Positions 1 to 6,204 are shown, counted from the first letter of the stretch. The stretch: DNA of 8,462 nt from Clostridiales bacterium (GCA_004557075.1 SFEX01000043.1:1-8462); one strand, 5' to 3'. Notes: generated from the letters alone by a model not told the origin. A program made the numbers and translations.

Positions 1-2
1 AG

Positions 3-33
3 TTGTATACAATCATCTTGCACTCCTGTATAC
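3..33. promoter_or_regulatory. Possible GntR-type operator pair
   Basis: TTGTATACAA (3-12) is a perfect palindrome, and TGTATAC recurs at 27-33, 23 bp downstream, about two helical turns. The GT-N2-AC core fits the general operator form of FadR-type GntR regulators. No GntR gene lies in the window, and the regulated gene could lie to the left, outside it. This is a weak call based on motif form and repetition only. Confidence 0.2.
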
Positions 34-49
34 CTTCTTCCTATTGACA

Positions 50-165
50 CGATGCTCGCCCCTACGGGTGCGGTGTAATTGAGAGCGCGAGTGCAAAAAA
101 GAATTTTGCCAAGCTCACCGGTCGGGCACCGGCAAAAGCGATTATTTGAAGCATAAAAACGGTTT
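50..165 (+). repeat. Upstream repeat module, copy A (before LysR gene)
   Basis: The segment matches 6189-6321 in the same orientation and the same position relative to a start codon. Identical blocks are CGATGCTCGCCCCTAC (50-65), GCGGTGT (70-76), GCGCGAGTGCAA (85-96), GGTCGGGC (120-127), GCAAAAGCG (132-140) and TAAAAACG (154-161). From 77 to 161 the alignment to 6233-6317 needs no gap, because the blocks keep exactly the same spacing. Copy A lacks about 17 nt that copy B has after GCGGTGT, and has only the inner 16 nt of the palindromic arm. It contains a local hairpin CCGGT (118-122) / ACCGG (128-132) that copy B does not keep. Function is unknown. Confidence 0.8.
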
Positions 166-180
166 AAAAAAGGAGAGGAG

Positions 181-1059
181 ATGGACACTGAAAAATGCAA
201 AATACTGCTGAGCATAATTAAAAACGGAAAAATGTCGGCTGCGGCGGAGGAGTTAGGCTATACCCCGGCGGGGATAAGCCGCGCGGTGGAGGCCATGGAG
301 ACGTCGGCGGGCTTTCGGATACTGCGGCGCGGGAAAAAGGGCGTGAGCCTGACCCGCGAGGGCGAAGCGCTGCTGCCTATGGTGCGCGAGCTTGCCTACT
401 GGGGAGAGCGCTATGAGCAGGAGGTGCGCAAGCTCTGCGGGCTTGATACCGGCAGCATCGCCGTGGGCACATCATACCCGAAATACTACCCATGGCTTAC
501 AAAGGTCATCGGTGGCTTTCACGAGCGCTATCCGGGGATAAGCGTCGAGATATGCTCCGGCACAAGCCGAGAGCTGGCGGATAAAATGTCCGAGCGTGAG
601 CTTGACTTTGCCGTCATAAGCCGCAGGGATGGCAGCTTTCGCAGCGTGACGGTCAGGGAGGACGAACTTGTGGCGCTGCTGCCGCCGGAGCATCCTATGG
701 CAAACGAGAAAAGCGTCCCGGCGGAGATCTTTGAGCGGGAGCCGTATATCGAGATCCACACCGGACAGGAGACGGACAACTCCCACTGTTTTGAAAGCCG
801 GGGCATAAGCCCCAATATAAAATTTTCAACGCCCGACAGCTTTGTCGCGTGGAGAATGGTAAAGGCGGGGCTTGGCGTCACGCTGGTAAACAGGGTGATA
901 AGCGAGGAGCTGGGAGCGGGCGTGGCCTGCGTCCCGCTCGGACCGCCCGAAAAGGCGGAGATATGCGCCATACTGCCAGAGCGGGAGCTGATATCCCCCG
1001 CAGCGGAGAGCTTTGCCGCCTACGCGGCAAATTATATTGAAGAGCTGAAAAAGCTTTGA
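181..1059 (+). CDS. LysR-family transcriptional regulator
   Basis: The 292-residue product has the usual length and layout of LysR-type regulators. An N-terminal winged helix-turn-helix spans about 1-60, with the HTH at roughly 18-40 (MSAAAEELGYTPAGISRAVE) and the wing ending in LTREGEALLP. A linker helix follows, then a two-lobed effector-binding domain from about 91 (GSIAVGTSYPKYYPWL) to the C-terminus. Such proteins are cytoplasmic, dimeric or tetrameric DNA-binding proteins whose activity depends on a small ligand; the ligand cannot be told from sequence. The ATG at 181 is supported by AGGAG at 171-175 and by the HTH beginning at the expected distance. No divergently transcribed partner is visible within 180 nt upstream. 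The target may be outside the window or may be the downstream ABC operon, but nothing here proves it. No terminator follows the gene. Confidence 0.95.
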   Translation: MDTEKCKILLSIIKNGKMSAAAEELGYTPAGISRAVEAMETSAGFRILRRGKKGVSLTREGEALLPMVRELAYWGERYEQEVRKLCGLDTGSIAVGTSYPKYYPWLTKVIGGFHERYPGISVEICSGTSRELADKMSERELDFAVISRRDGSFRSVTVREDELVALLPPEHPMANEKSVPAEIFEREPYIEIHTGQETDNSHCFESRGISPNIKFSTPDSFVAWRMVKAGLGVTLVNRVISEELGAGVACVPLGPPEKAEICAILPERELISPAAESFAAYAANYIEELKKL

Positions 1060-1066
1060 TTTTTTG

Positions 1067-1095
1067 TTGACAAATTCGCGGAATTGGAATATTAT
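1067..1095 (+). promoter_or_regulatory. Sigma-70-type promoter for the regulator-ABC operon
   Basis: TTGACA (1067-1072) is a perfect -35 box. A 17-nt spacer separates it from TATTAT (1090-1095), which differs from TATAAT at one base. Transcription would begin near 1101-1103, just after the LysR gene ends and ahead of the stem-loop at 1113-1148. This is the best promoter in the window and makes the downstream three genes an independent transcription unit. Confidence 0.75.
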
Positions 1096-1112
1096 CATTT
1101 TTGAGAATAATA

Positions 1113-1148
1113 AAGCATAAGACGAGCATACGAACTCGTTTTATGCTT
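1113..1148 (+). promoter_or_regulatory. 14-bp inverted repeat between promoter and start codon
   Basis: The left arm 1113-1126 pairs with the right arm 1135-1148 over 14 positions, 13 Watson-Crick and one G-U (1121/1140), around the 8-nt loop CATACGAA. It begins about 10 nt after the predicted transcription start, and its right arm ends directly before the ribosome binding site AAGGAG (1149-1154). As DNA it could be the operator of the winged-helix regulator encoded next. As RNA it is a 5'-terminal hairpin that could protect the message or affect initiation. No T-run follows, so it is not an intrinsic terminator. Confidence 0.6.
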
Positions 1149-1154
1149 AAGGAG
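1149..1154 (+). promoter_or_regulatory. Ribosome binding site selecting the TTG start at 1164
   Basis: AAGGAG lies 9 nt before TTG 1164. The alternative ATG at 1143 sits inside the stem-loop without a Shine-Dalgarno, the TTG at 1101 falls at the predicted transcription start, and ATG 1182 has no clear Shine-Dalgarno. TTG 1164 is therefore preferred. Confidence 0.6.
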
Positions 1155-1163
1155 ACGGTGGGC

Positions 1164-1661
1164 TTGAAAATCACAACGGTGATGAGCACGGCGCGGCTGC
1201 GTATTCTTGAATATCTCATAAACCACGGCGACGGTACGGCGGCTGAGATGTCCGCGGAGCTGAGCGATATACCGACAGCGAGCCTTTACCGGCACATAAA
1301 GGCGCTCGATGCCGACGGCTGGATAGAGGTAAAATCCGAGACGAAAAAGCGCGGCGCGACAGAGCGGCGATATAAGCTGAGCACAGCGCGCGTTAATGAC
1401 AGCGGCGGTGGAGTTGTTCAGCAGGGGCTGCTGGAGCTGTCGGGGGAGTTCAGGCGCTATTTCGAGGGGGATGACCCCGATCCCGAGCGGGATATGCTCG
1501 GCTTTTCGATGATGGCGCTGATGCTGTCGGACGAGGAGCTTGCCTCGTTTTATGGCGAGCTGGGAGCTCTTGCGGAAAAATACATGGGCAGAGCGCCCGA
1601 CGGAGTGCGCAAGCCGAGGAAAATAACGGTGATATCTTCACCGATACAGGAGGAGCAATAA
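1164..1661 (+). CDS. Winged-helix (ArsR/HTH_20-like) transcriptional regulator
   Basis: With the TTG start the product has 165 residues. The N-terminal half is a winged helix: a first helix with STARLRILEYLI, a second around residues 24-34 (GTAAEMSAELS), a recognition helix at about 37-49 (PTASLYRHIKALDADGW) and a beta wing with EVKSETKKRGATERRYKLS. This is the ArsR/PadR-like pattern, closest in my reading to HTH_20 regulators. The C-terminal part is helical and acidic without metal-binding Cys clusters, so a metal sensor is unlikely. The stop codon TAA overlaps the ATG of the ABC ATPase by one base, so the genes are translationally coupled. Regulators in this position commonly control their own transporter operon, and the dyad at 1113-1148 is a candidate operator. 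That link is inference. Confidence 0.85.
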   Translation: MKITTVMSTARLRILEYLINHGDGTAAEMSAELSDIPTASLYRHIKALDADGWIEVKSETKKRGATERRYKLSTARVNDSGGGVVQQGLLELSGEFRRYFEGDDPDPERDMLGFSMMALMLSDEELASFYGELGALAEKYMGRAPDGVRKPRKITVISSPIQEEQ

Positions 1662-2374
1662 TGCTTAAAATCTGCAATTTTACCAAGTGCTACGACGGCA
1701 GGGCCGTGGTCGATGACCTGAGCCTTGAGGTCGGCGCGGGCGATATCTACGCCTTCATCGGGCATAACGGCGCGGGCAAGACCACGACCATCAAGGCCGC
1801 CTGCGGCATACTGCAATTTGACGGCGGAGATATTTTCATCGACGGCATGTCCGTCAGGGAAAAACCCATCGAGTGCAAGAAGATCATTGCCTATATACCC
1901 GATAATCCCGAGCTGTACGACTATCTTTCCGGCATCAAGTACCTCAACTTCGTGGCGGATATCTACGGCGTGGGCAAGGCAGAGCGCGAAGAGCGCATAC
2001 GCAAATACGCTGATCTTTTCGGGCTTACAGACGACCTTGCGCAGCCTGTGTCGGCGTATTCGCACGGCATGAAGCAGAAGCTTGCCATCATCTCGGCGTG
2101 GATACACGAGCCGAAGCTCATCATCATGGATGAACCTTTTGTCGGCCTTGACCCGGTCGCGGCGCACACCCTCAAGACCATGATGCGCGAGCACTGCGAC
2201 AGGGGCGGAGCCATATTCTTCTCGACGCATGTACTCGAGGTCGCGGAGAAGCTGTGCGACAAGGTCGCGATAATAAAAAACGGCAAGCTCGTCACCAGCG
2301 GCGATATGGAGACAGTCAAGGGCGATACCTCGCTCGAGAGCGTGTTCCTCGAACTGGAGGGCAGCGATGTTTAA
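1661..2374 (+). CDS. ABC transporter ATP-binding protein
   Basis: This 237-residue cytoplasmic ATPase subunit has every expected motif: Walker A GHNGAGKTT (34-42), a signature loop SHGMKQK (134-140) preceded by SAY, Walker B LIIMDEP (153-159), D-loop GLDP (162-165) and the switch histidine H190 in FFSTH. In the Q-loop region the sequence is YIPDNPELYDYLSG, with Asp81 where classic ATPases have Gln. That replacement is familiar in the EcsA/YthP-like exporter ATPases and also supports that subgroup. The gene starts with ATG 1661 behind AGGAGG (1648-1653), overlaps the regulator's stop by one base, and overlaps the permease by 8 nt. It would energise the following permease, probably for export. 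The substrate is unknown. Confidence 0.97.
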   Translation: MLKICNFTKCYDGRAVVDDLSLEVGAGDIYAFIGHNGAGKTTTIKAACGILQFDGGDIFIDGMSVREKPIECKKIIAYIPDNPELYDYLSGIKYLNFVADIYGVGKAEREERIRKYADLFGLTDDLAQPVSAYSHGMKQKLAIISAWIHEPKLIIMDEPFVGLDPVAAHTLKTMMREHCDRGGAIFFSTHVLEVAEKLCDKVAIIKNGKLVTSGDMETVKGDTSLESVFLELEGSDV

Positions 2375-3962
2375 AGCTCTGTTAAGAATTAAGCTCGCCT
2401 CGCTTCCGAGCATGCTCACAGGCGGCGCAAAGCGCGGCAAAAAGAGAGGCAAGGGCATGGCGGTGCTCTACGCGCTGCTTATGGTCTACGTCATCGGCGT
2501 ATTCTGCTGGATGTTCGCCGGAATGTTCTCCATGCTTGCCGAGCCTCTGCACGATGCGGGACTGTCGTGGCTCTACTTTCTTATGACGCTCATACTCGCA
2601 TTTACGCTTATGGTGATATTCAGCGTGTTCACGGCGAAAAGCCAGCTTTACGAGGCAAAGGACAACGACCTGCTGCTGTCGATGCCCATTCCGCCATCGG
2701 CGATACTGGCAAGCCGCATGATGCTGCTGCTGGGGCTGAATTTAGTGTTCGGGCTTATAATCGTCGTGCCCTCGCTTATTGAGTGGTACGCCGTAGTGCC
2801 GTTCTCACTGTCGGGACTTGCGAGCTTCCTGCTGACGTTTATAGCGCTCGTGTTTTTCGCAATGTCCATATCCGCTCTGTTTGGCTGGCTCATAAGCCTG
2901 CTCACCTCAAAAATGCGCAACAAGACGCTGTTTGAGACGGTGCTGTCGCTGGCGTTCCTCGGCGGGTACTTCTACCTGTGCGGCAAGATGGGCGATGTAA
3001 TCGAAAACGTGCTCATGAGCAGCATGGGACTTGCCGATACCCTCGGCAATATCGCAATACTTAAATGCATCGGCCTTGCCGCCGCCGGCGAGAGCCTGAC
3101 AAAGCTTCTGCTGACGCTCGTTGTGCTGATTATACCTTTTATAATTGTGTACGCCGTGCTTGCGCGCACCTTTATAAAGACAGCGACGGCAAAGCGAGGC
3201 GCGGCAAAGATAAAGTATGTAGACCGCGGGCAAAAGGTATCCTCCATGCACTCTGCGCTTTTTAAGCGAGAGGCCGCGCGCTTTTTCTCAAGCTCGACCT
3301 GCATTATAAATAACGGCCTTGGCGCTGTGTTCATGATCGTGGCTGCGGTTGCGCTCGTGATATATAAAAATGAGGTGAGCGGGTTCATCGCAATGTTCGG
3401 CGACGCCGGGGATATCGTCATGTGCATTGTCGCGGTATTCGGCGCGATGATGGCGGGCCTTGTCCTGCCGACAAGCTCATCGGTGTCGCTTGAGGGCAGG
3501 AGTCTGTGGCTTGTCCGCTCCATGCCCGTGAGCACCCGCGAGGTGCTCGATACGAAGCTCAAATTCAGCCTTACAATTTATGTCCCGCCGGTCATATTGC
3601 TCATGGCGGCCGCCGGATATGTGCTGCGGCCGGGCGCGCTCATGCTGCTGGCGTCAACGGTGTTCTCGCTGCTGCTCCTGTTTGTCATGGCGCAGATCGG
3701 CCTTATCGAAAATATCCGCCACCCCAACCTCAACTGGACGACCGAAACGCAGGCGGTGAAAAGCGGCGTATCCGTGATGATATCCATGCTGCTCGACTAC
3801 GGCCTCATCGCAGCGCTGGCCTTCGGAGGGTATGAGCTGCTTAAAAACGGCCTTGCCCCCGCGCTCGTCATGGCGATAGCCGCAGCGCTGATGCTGATTT
3901 TGTGCCTTGTTCTGCGCTCTCTCCTGCACGGCAGGGTCGCCGCGCGCTTTGAAAATCTGTAA
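2367..3962 (+). CDS. ABC exporter permease, about 530-residue type
   Basis: This 531-residue integral membrane protein has about twelve hydrophobic segments, roughly at 31-57, 68-89, 112-134, 146-178, 190-204, 245-266, 316-333, 350-367, 402-420, 423-444, 468-490 and 497-518. A basic N-terminus (KRGKKRGK, 22-29) and basic cytoplasmic loops fit the positive-inside rule. Length, layout and pairing with an EcsA/YthP-like ATPase resemble the large Firmicutes exporter permeases (ABC_tran_2-like); I have not checked this by search. Two motifs at equivalent positions in the halves, LLLSMPIPPSAIL (102-114) and WLVRSMPVSTREVL (381-394), suggest an ancient internal duplication, so one polypeptide may supply both membrane halves. 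ATG 2367 lies inside the ATPase gene's 3' end (8-nt overlap), indicating coupling. Substrate unknown. Confidence 0.92.
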   Translation: MFKALLRIKLASLPSMLTGGAKRGKKRGKGMAVLYALLMVYVIGVFCWMFAGMFSMLAEPLHDAGLSWLYFLMTLILAFTLMVIFSVFTAKSQLYEAKDNDLLLSMPIPPSAILASRMMLLLGLNLVFGLIIVVPSLIEWYAVVPFSLSGLASFLLTFIALVFFAMSISALFGWLISLLTSKMRNKTLFETVLSLAFLGGYFYLCGKMGDVIENVLMSSMGLADTLGNIAILKCIGLAAAGESLTKLLLTLVVLIIPFIIVYAVLARTFIKTATAKRGAAKIKYVDRGQKVSSMHSALFKREAARFFSSSTCIINNGLGAVFMIVAAVALVIYKNEVSGFIAMFGDAGDIVMCIVAVFGAMMAGLVLPTSSSVSLEGRSLWLVRSMPVSTREVLDTKLKFSLTIYVPPVILLMAAAGYVLRPGALMLLASTVFSLLLLFVMAQIGLIENIRHPNLNWTTETQAVKSGVSVMISMLLDYGLIAALAFGGYELLKNGLAPALVMAIAAALMLILCLVLRSLLHGRVAARFENL

Positions 3963-3982
3963 AATCACGATATCTGTTAAAA

Positions 3983-4021
3983 TCGCGGCAATTGTTCACT
4001 GAATGTTCACAATTGCCGCGA
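3983..4021 (+). terminator. Perfect 13-bp hairpin after the ABC operon
   Basis: Positions 3983-3995 are an exact reverse complement of 4009-4021, with a 13-nt loop. It lies 20 nt past the permease stop codon, where a terminator would be expected. It is followed by ACAATTTATG rather than a T-run, so it is at best a weak intrinsic terminator. It may instead stabilise the 3' end or act as an operator for the TATAAT immediately downstream. Confidence 0.45.
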
Positions 4022-4036
4022 CAATTTATGTATAAT
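4006..4036 (+). promoter_or_regulatory. Weak promoter candidate with perfect -10
   Basis: TATAAT occurs at 4031-4036. The best -35 is TTCACA (4006-4011), one base from consensus but with a long 19-nt spacer and partly inside the hairpin. If used, it would give a leader of about 230 nt that includes the candidate structured segment. Confidence 0.3.
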
Positions 4037-4064
4037 ATGTTAACAAGAGCTATCTATATATTTT

Positions 4065-4138
4065 GGCGCAAGTGTCGCTACACGGGGCATATGGAACCGC
4101 CCGTTTGGTAATCAGCAACAAAACCATCAAGTGCTTGC
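4065..4138 (+). ncRNA. Possible structured leader RNA, class unknown
   Basis: Several stems can be drawn: a closing GCAAG (4068-4072) / CTTGC (4134-4138), a hairpin ACGGG (4082-4086) / CCCGT (4100-4104) with loop containing GGAACC, and TGGT (4106-4109) / ACCA (4123-4126). An alternative GTGT/ACAC hairpin (4072-4083) competes with the closing stem. The stretch is much more GC-rich than its flanks although it encodes nothing. It does not match any riboswitch consensus I know well enough to name. Treat as a hypothesis. Confidence 0.25.
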
Positions 4139-4169
4139 AGAAAAATTTTTAGAAATTTGTCATTTCTTC

Positions 4170-4198
4170 TTTACTATTTTGACATCTTGTGTTACAAT
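4170..4198 (+). promoter_or_regulatory. Extended -10 promoter for the heptad-repeat protein gene
   Basis: TACAAT (4193-4198) is preceded by TGT (4190-4192), giving an extended -10 element, with TTTACT (4170-4175) 17 nt upstream as a moderate -35. Transcription would start near 4205, about 69 nt before the start codon. A nearby TTGACA (4179-4184) pairs only with a TACAAT at 4205-4210 over 20 nt, which is less likely. Confidence 0.5.
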
Positions 4199-4273
4199 GC
4201 CAAATACAATGTCAAAAGACGAACAAACTATGTGACTAAGTAATATTTTTATAAAAAACATGGGAGGATTCAT

Positions 4274-5887
4274 ATGAAACGAGTATTACTTATGATCTGC
4301 AGCATCGTTCTGGTTCTCGCTTGCATATTCGGCCTCTTCGCCTGCGTCGCAGGTGTCAGAGACATCCTGAATATCAACGAGTATAAGAACGCTGACGCAG
4401 CGTTCGCAAGAGAAAATCTCAAGGTCGCAATGGACGGTATCAACCAGCTCAAGGAGAATGAGGAAACTTATCTCACCGGCGTTGGCACCTACACCAGTGG
4501 TCTTGGCGAGTTGGCAGCGGGCAGAAACGAGCTCGCAGCAGGCGCGGCAAAGCTCGCGGCAGGCGAGCAGGCTCTGGCAGAGGGCCAGGCGACCATCGAC
4601 GCCAACACTCAGGCATACAACGAAGGCAAGGCTATGCTTGAGAAGATCGATCCCCTGATGCCCTATCTCAACCAGTATGTCCAGTTCCGTGACGGTTATC
4701 TCAGCCAGCTTCCCGGATTCTCTTCCGCTCAGGCGTGGTTTGTATCCGTCGTGCGTCCTATCGGCGCTCAGCTCGGTCTGACCATTCCCGACGACGTGAC
4801 CGACTTCCCCGCATACATGCAGAACATGGTTGCCGAAGGCAAGGCAAAGCTCAAGGAGTATGAGGACGGTCTTGCAGCTCTTGCAGCAGGCAAGGAAGAG
4901 CTTGCAAAGGGCAGACAGGATTACGCGGCAGGTCAGGCTAAGCTTGCGGCGGGTCAGGCTCAGCTTGCAGACGGCGATCGTCAGCTTTCCGTATTTGAGG
5001 AAGGTGAGCTCACTCTGGCTGACGGCGGCATGCAGCTTTTCGAGGGCATGCAGCCCTGCTTCAGCTACTATGGCGGCAGACAGACTGTTAAGTCTCTCCC
5101 CGAGTACCTTGCAGCCGAGTTCGGCGTCGCGGTTCCCGAGGATCTGATCGTTGTCACCGACGGCGTTGCAGCCGTCAATCCCGAAGCATATGAAACTCTC
5201 TGCAATGACGTTCTTGCAAGCATGTACAAGGTTGACGAGAACGGCAATGTCGTTGAGAAGCGCGGCTTCAAGATGCTTGATCTTGATAAGTGCGTGACCC
5301 TCTGCGATATGGGCGAGCAGTACCTGCAGGATCAGGAAGCCGATATCAAGAGCGAAGTTTTCGTCCGCATAGGCGTCTATGCCGCTGAAGCTATCGCATG
5401 CATCCTCGGCATCATCGCCGGCATCATCGGCCTGATCGCGGCCATCAACGGCAGCAAGAAGACCGGCCTTGGCTGCGGCATCGCAAGCGCAGTTCTGGCA
5501 GTTGCGGCTCTGGTCGTTGGCCTGTTCACTCACTTCGGCGACTACGTCTACACCGTGCGTCTTGACGAGGCGGGCAAGTATGTAGGCGAGACGGCGGCGA
5601 AGCTCGACTTCACTCCCGTCCAGCAGTACAGCGGCTCTCTCCAGGAAACCGCTCTCATCATCATGGCAGTCGTCACCGTCCTGTTCGTAGTCTTCGCTGC
5701 TCTGGCAAAGGCATCTGCCAAGAATAAGGCAGCGGCAGCGGCGGCAGCAGCCGACGAGGAAGCCGTATACGCGGCAGCGGCTCTGGCAGCGGCAGAAGCA
5801 GTTGCAGCCGAGAAGGAAAACACCGAGGCTCCCGTAGTCGAGGCAGCTCCCGAGGCAGCAGCCGACGAGGAAACCGTAAAAGAGTAA
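4274..5887 (+). CDS. Membrane protein with heptad LxxG repeats and Ala/Glu tail
   Basis: I do not recognise this 537-residue protein as a named family. An N-terminal membrane segment (about 4-27) is followed by a probably extracellular region (28-368) with two blocks of heptad repeats: L80/G83, L87/G90, L94/G97, L101/G104, then L203/G206, L210/G213, Y217/G220, L224/G227, L231/G234. Both blocks contain LAAG units and should be helical. Three further membrane segments lie near 371-391, 400-418 and 461-478, then a cytoplasmic tail rich in Ala and Glu (481-537). LxxG heptads are reminiscent of YhgE/Pip-like and other wall-spanning proteins, but the rest does not match. GGGAGG (4262-4267) supports ATG 4274. 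Codons are more selective than in neighbours (AAG, CTC and ATC favoured; ATA nearly absent), suggesting high expression. It has its own promoter and terminator. C17 and C24 lie in the first segment but lack a convincing lipobox. Confidence 0.9.
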   Translation: MKRVLLMICSIVLVLACIFGLFACVAGVRDILNINEYKNADAAFARENLKVAMDGINQLKENEETYLTGVGTYTSGLGELAAGRNELAAGAAKLAAGEQALAEGQATIDANTQAYNEGKAMLEKIDPLMPYLNQYVQFRDGYLSQLPGFSSAQAWFVSVVRPIGAQLGLTIPDDVTDFPAYMQNMVAEGKAKLKEYEDGLAALAAGKEELAKGRQDYAAGQAKLAAGQAQLADGDRQLSVFEEGELTLADGGMQLFEGMQPCFSYYGGRQTVKSLPEYLAAEFGVAVPEDLIVVTDGVAAVNPEAYETLCNDVLASMYKVDENGNVVEKRGFKMLDLDKCVTLCDMGEQYLQDQEADIKSEVFVRIGVYAAEAIACILGIIAGIIGLIAAINGSKKTGLGCGIASAVLAVAALVVGLFTHFGDYVYTVRLDEAGKYVGETAAKLDFTPVQQYSGSLQETALIIMAVVTVLFVVFAALAKASAKNKAAAAAAAADEEAVYAAAALAAAEAVAAEKENTEAPVVEAAPEAAADEETVKE

Positions 5888-5895
5888 AATATAAA

Positions 5896-5934
5896 CAGCC
5901 GAACAGGGAGCGCTCTCTCGCGCTCCAAAGGCTG
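5896..5934 (+). other. Nested hairpin in the 3' untranslated region
   Basis: CAGCC (5896-5900) pairs with GGCTG (5930-5934), enclosing a hairpin GGAGCGC (5907-5913) / GCGCTCC (5920-5926) with loop TCTCTC. It lies between the stop codon and the main terminator and may protect the 3' end of the transcript. Confidence 0.5.
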
Positions 5935-5970
5935 AACGCCCGTGGGTCTGCACCCACGGGCGTTTTTGTT
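5935..5970 (+). terminator. Strong intrinsic terminator of the heptad-repeat gene
   Basis: A perfect 13-bp stem (5935-5947 with 5952-5964) closes the tetraloop CTGC, is GC-rich with an A/T base, and runs straight into TTTTTGTT (5963-5970). This is the textbook form of a rho-independent terminator, 47 nt past the stop codon. Confidence 0.93.
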
Positions 5971-6006
5971 TACCATTTATTAGATGTAAACAATCTTTAA
6001 AATCGC

Positions 6007-6035
6007 TTGAACGGAGCGGGTGCATGGTTTATAAT
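6007..6035 (+). promoter_or_regulatory. Promoter candidate for the surface protein gene
   Basis: TTGAAC (6007-6012, four of six consensus bases) is followed after 17 nt by a perfect TATAAT (6030-6035). Transcription from about 6042 would produce a 300-nt leader containing the whole inverted-repeat element and the upstream module. Confidence 0.5.
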
Positions 6036-6072
6036 AACGAACAGCGCGCGCCGCACTAATTAGGTTGATGCC

Positions 6073-6204
6073 GTAGGGGCGAGCATCGCTCGTCCGTTTC
6101 TTAACTCATGCAGTGCAGCAAAATAGGGCACTATTTTCAAAGTTTGCGTCCTCGTTAACCTCTGGAAATCGACCAACATGCGGACGAGCGATGCTCGCCC
6201 CTAC
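6073..6204. repeat. MITE-like element with perfect 24-bp inverted arms
   Basis: Positions 6073-6096 are an exact reverse complement of 6181-6204. The 84-nt interior encodes nothing but has its own hairpin AAAATAG (6120-6126) / CTATTTT (6131-6137) with loop GGCA. Each arm also folds on itself: GGGCGAGC and GCTCGTCC pair over 8 positions with one G-U around the loop ATC. I see no clear target-site duplication. Sixteen bases of the right arm recur at 50-65. It looks like a non-autonomous mobile or palindromic dispersed repeat. Confidence 0.75.

Larger units (their letters stand above)
1..180. other. Intergenic leader upstream of the LysR-type gene
   Basis: No gene is visible here. The stretch holds a perfect 10-bp palindrome TTGTATACAA (3-12), a second TGTATAC (27-33), and from about position 50 a copy of an upstream repeat module also found at 6189-6321. 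It ends in the ribosome binding site AGGAG (171-175) of the LysR-type gene. A TTGACA is present at 44-49, but nothing like a -10 box lies 16-19 nt downstream, so I do not call a promoter. Confidence 0.6.
3963..4273. other. Gene-free region before the heptad-repeat membrane protein
   Basis: No credible coding frame is present in these 311 bases. They contain a perfect 13-bp hairpin (3983-4021), a TATAAT box (4031-4036), a GC-richer stretch with several possible stems (about 4065-4138), an AT-rich tract with a small hairpin AGAAAT/ATTTCT, a better promoter candidate (4170-4198) and the ribosome binding site GGGAGG (4262-4267). Confidence 0.7.

Noticed and set aside
50..165. Copy A as a c-di-GMP-I riboswitch (GCAAAAGC resembles GCAAAGCC)
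   Set aside because: The tetraloop-receptor hairpin and the GGGUUACC-type 3' part are missing, and the motif order is wrong.
1101..1163. Longer N-terminus for the winged-helix regulator
   Set aside because: TTG 1101 falls at the predicted transcription start and ATG 1143 lies inside the stem-loop without a Shine-Dalgarno; TTG 1164 has AAGGAG at a good distance.
1550..2458. Minus-strand open frame of 302 codons over the ABC ATPase
   Set aside because: The + strand encodes every ABC motif here; the antisense product shows no family features.
4082..4120. TPP-like or c-di-AMP-like riboswitch fragments (GGAACC, GGTAATC)
   Set aside because: Isolated short matches only. The TPP CUGAGA core is missing, and the length and order of stems do not fit either class.
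4065..4138. tRNA-like reading on the minus strand (GGTTCCA with a GGGC/GCCC stem)
   Set aside because: The stem lengths, loop size and distance to any acceptor stem are wrong for a tRNA.
4286..6025. Long minus-strand open frame (579 codons) over the heptad-repeat gene
   Set aside because: It is antisense to a gene with a signal-like N-terminus, clear repeats, RBS and terminator. Its product is Cys-rich and low in complexity, and it runs through the strong + strand terminator.
6024..6059. 11-codon leader peptide (ATG 6024, GGAG 7 nt upstream)
   Set aside because: It overlaps the TATAAT box of the likely promoter and has no run of regulatory codons, so transcription would normally begin after its start.
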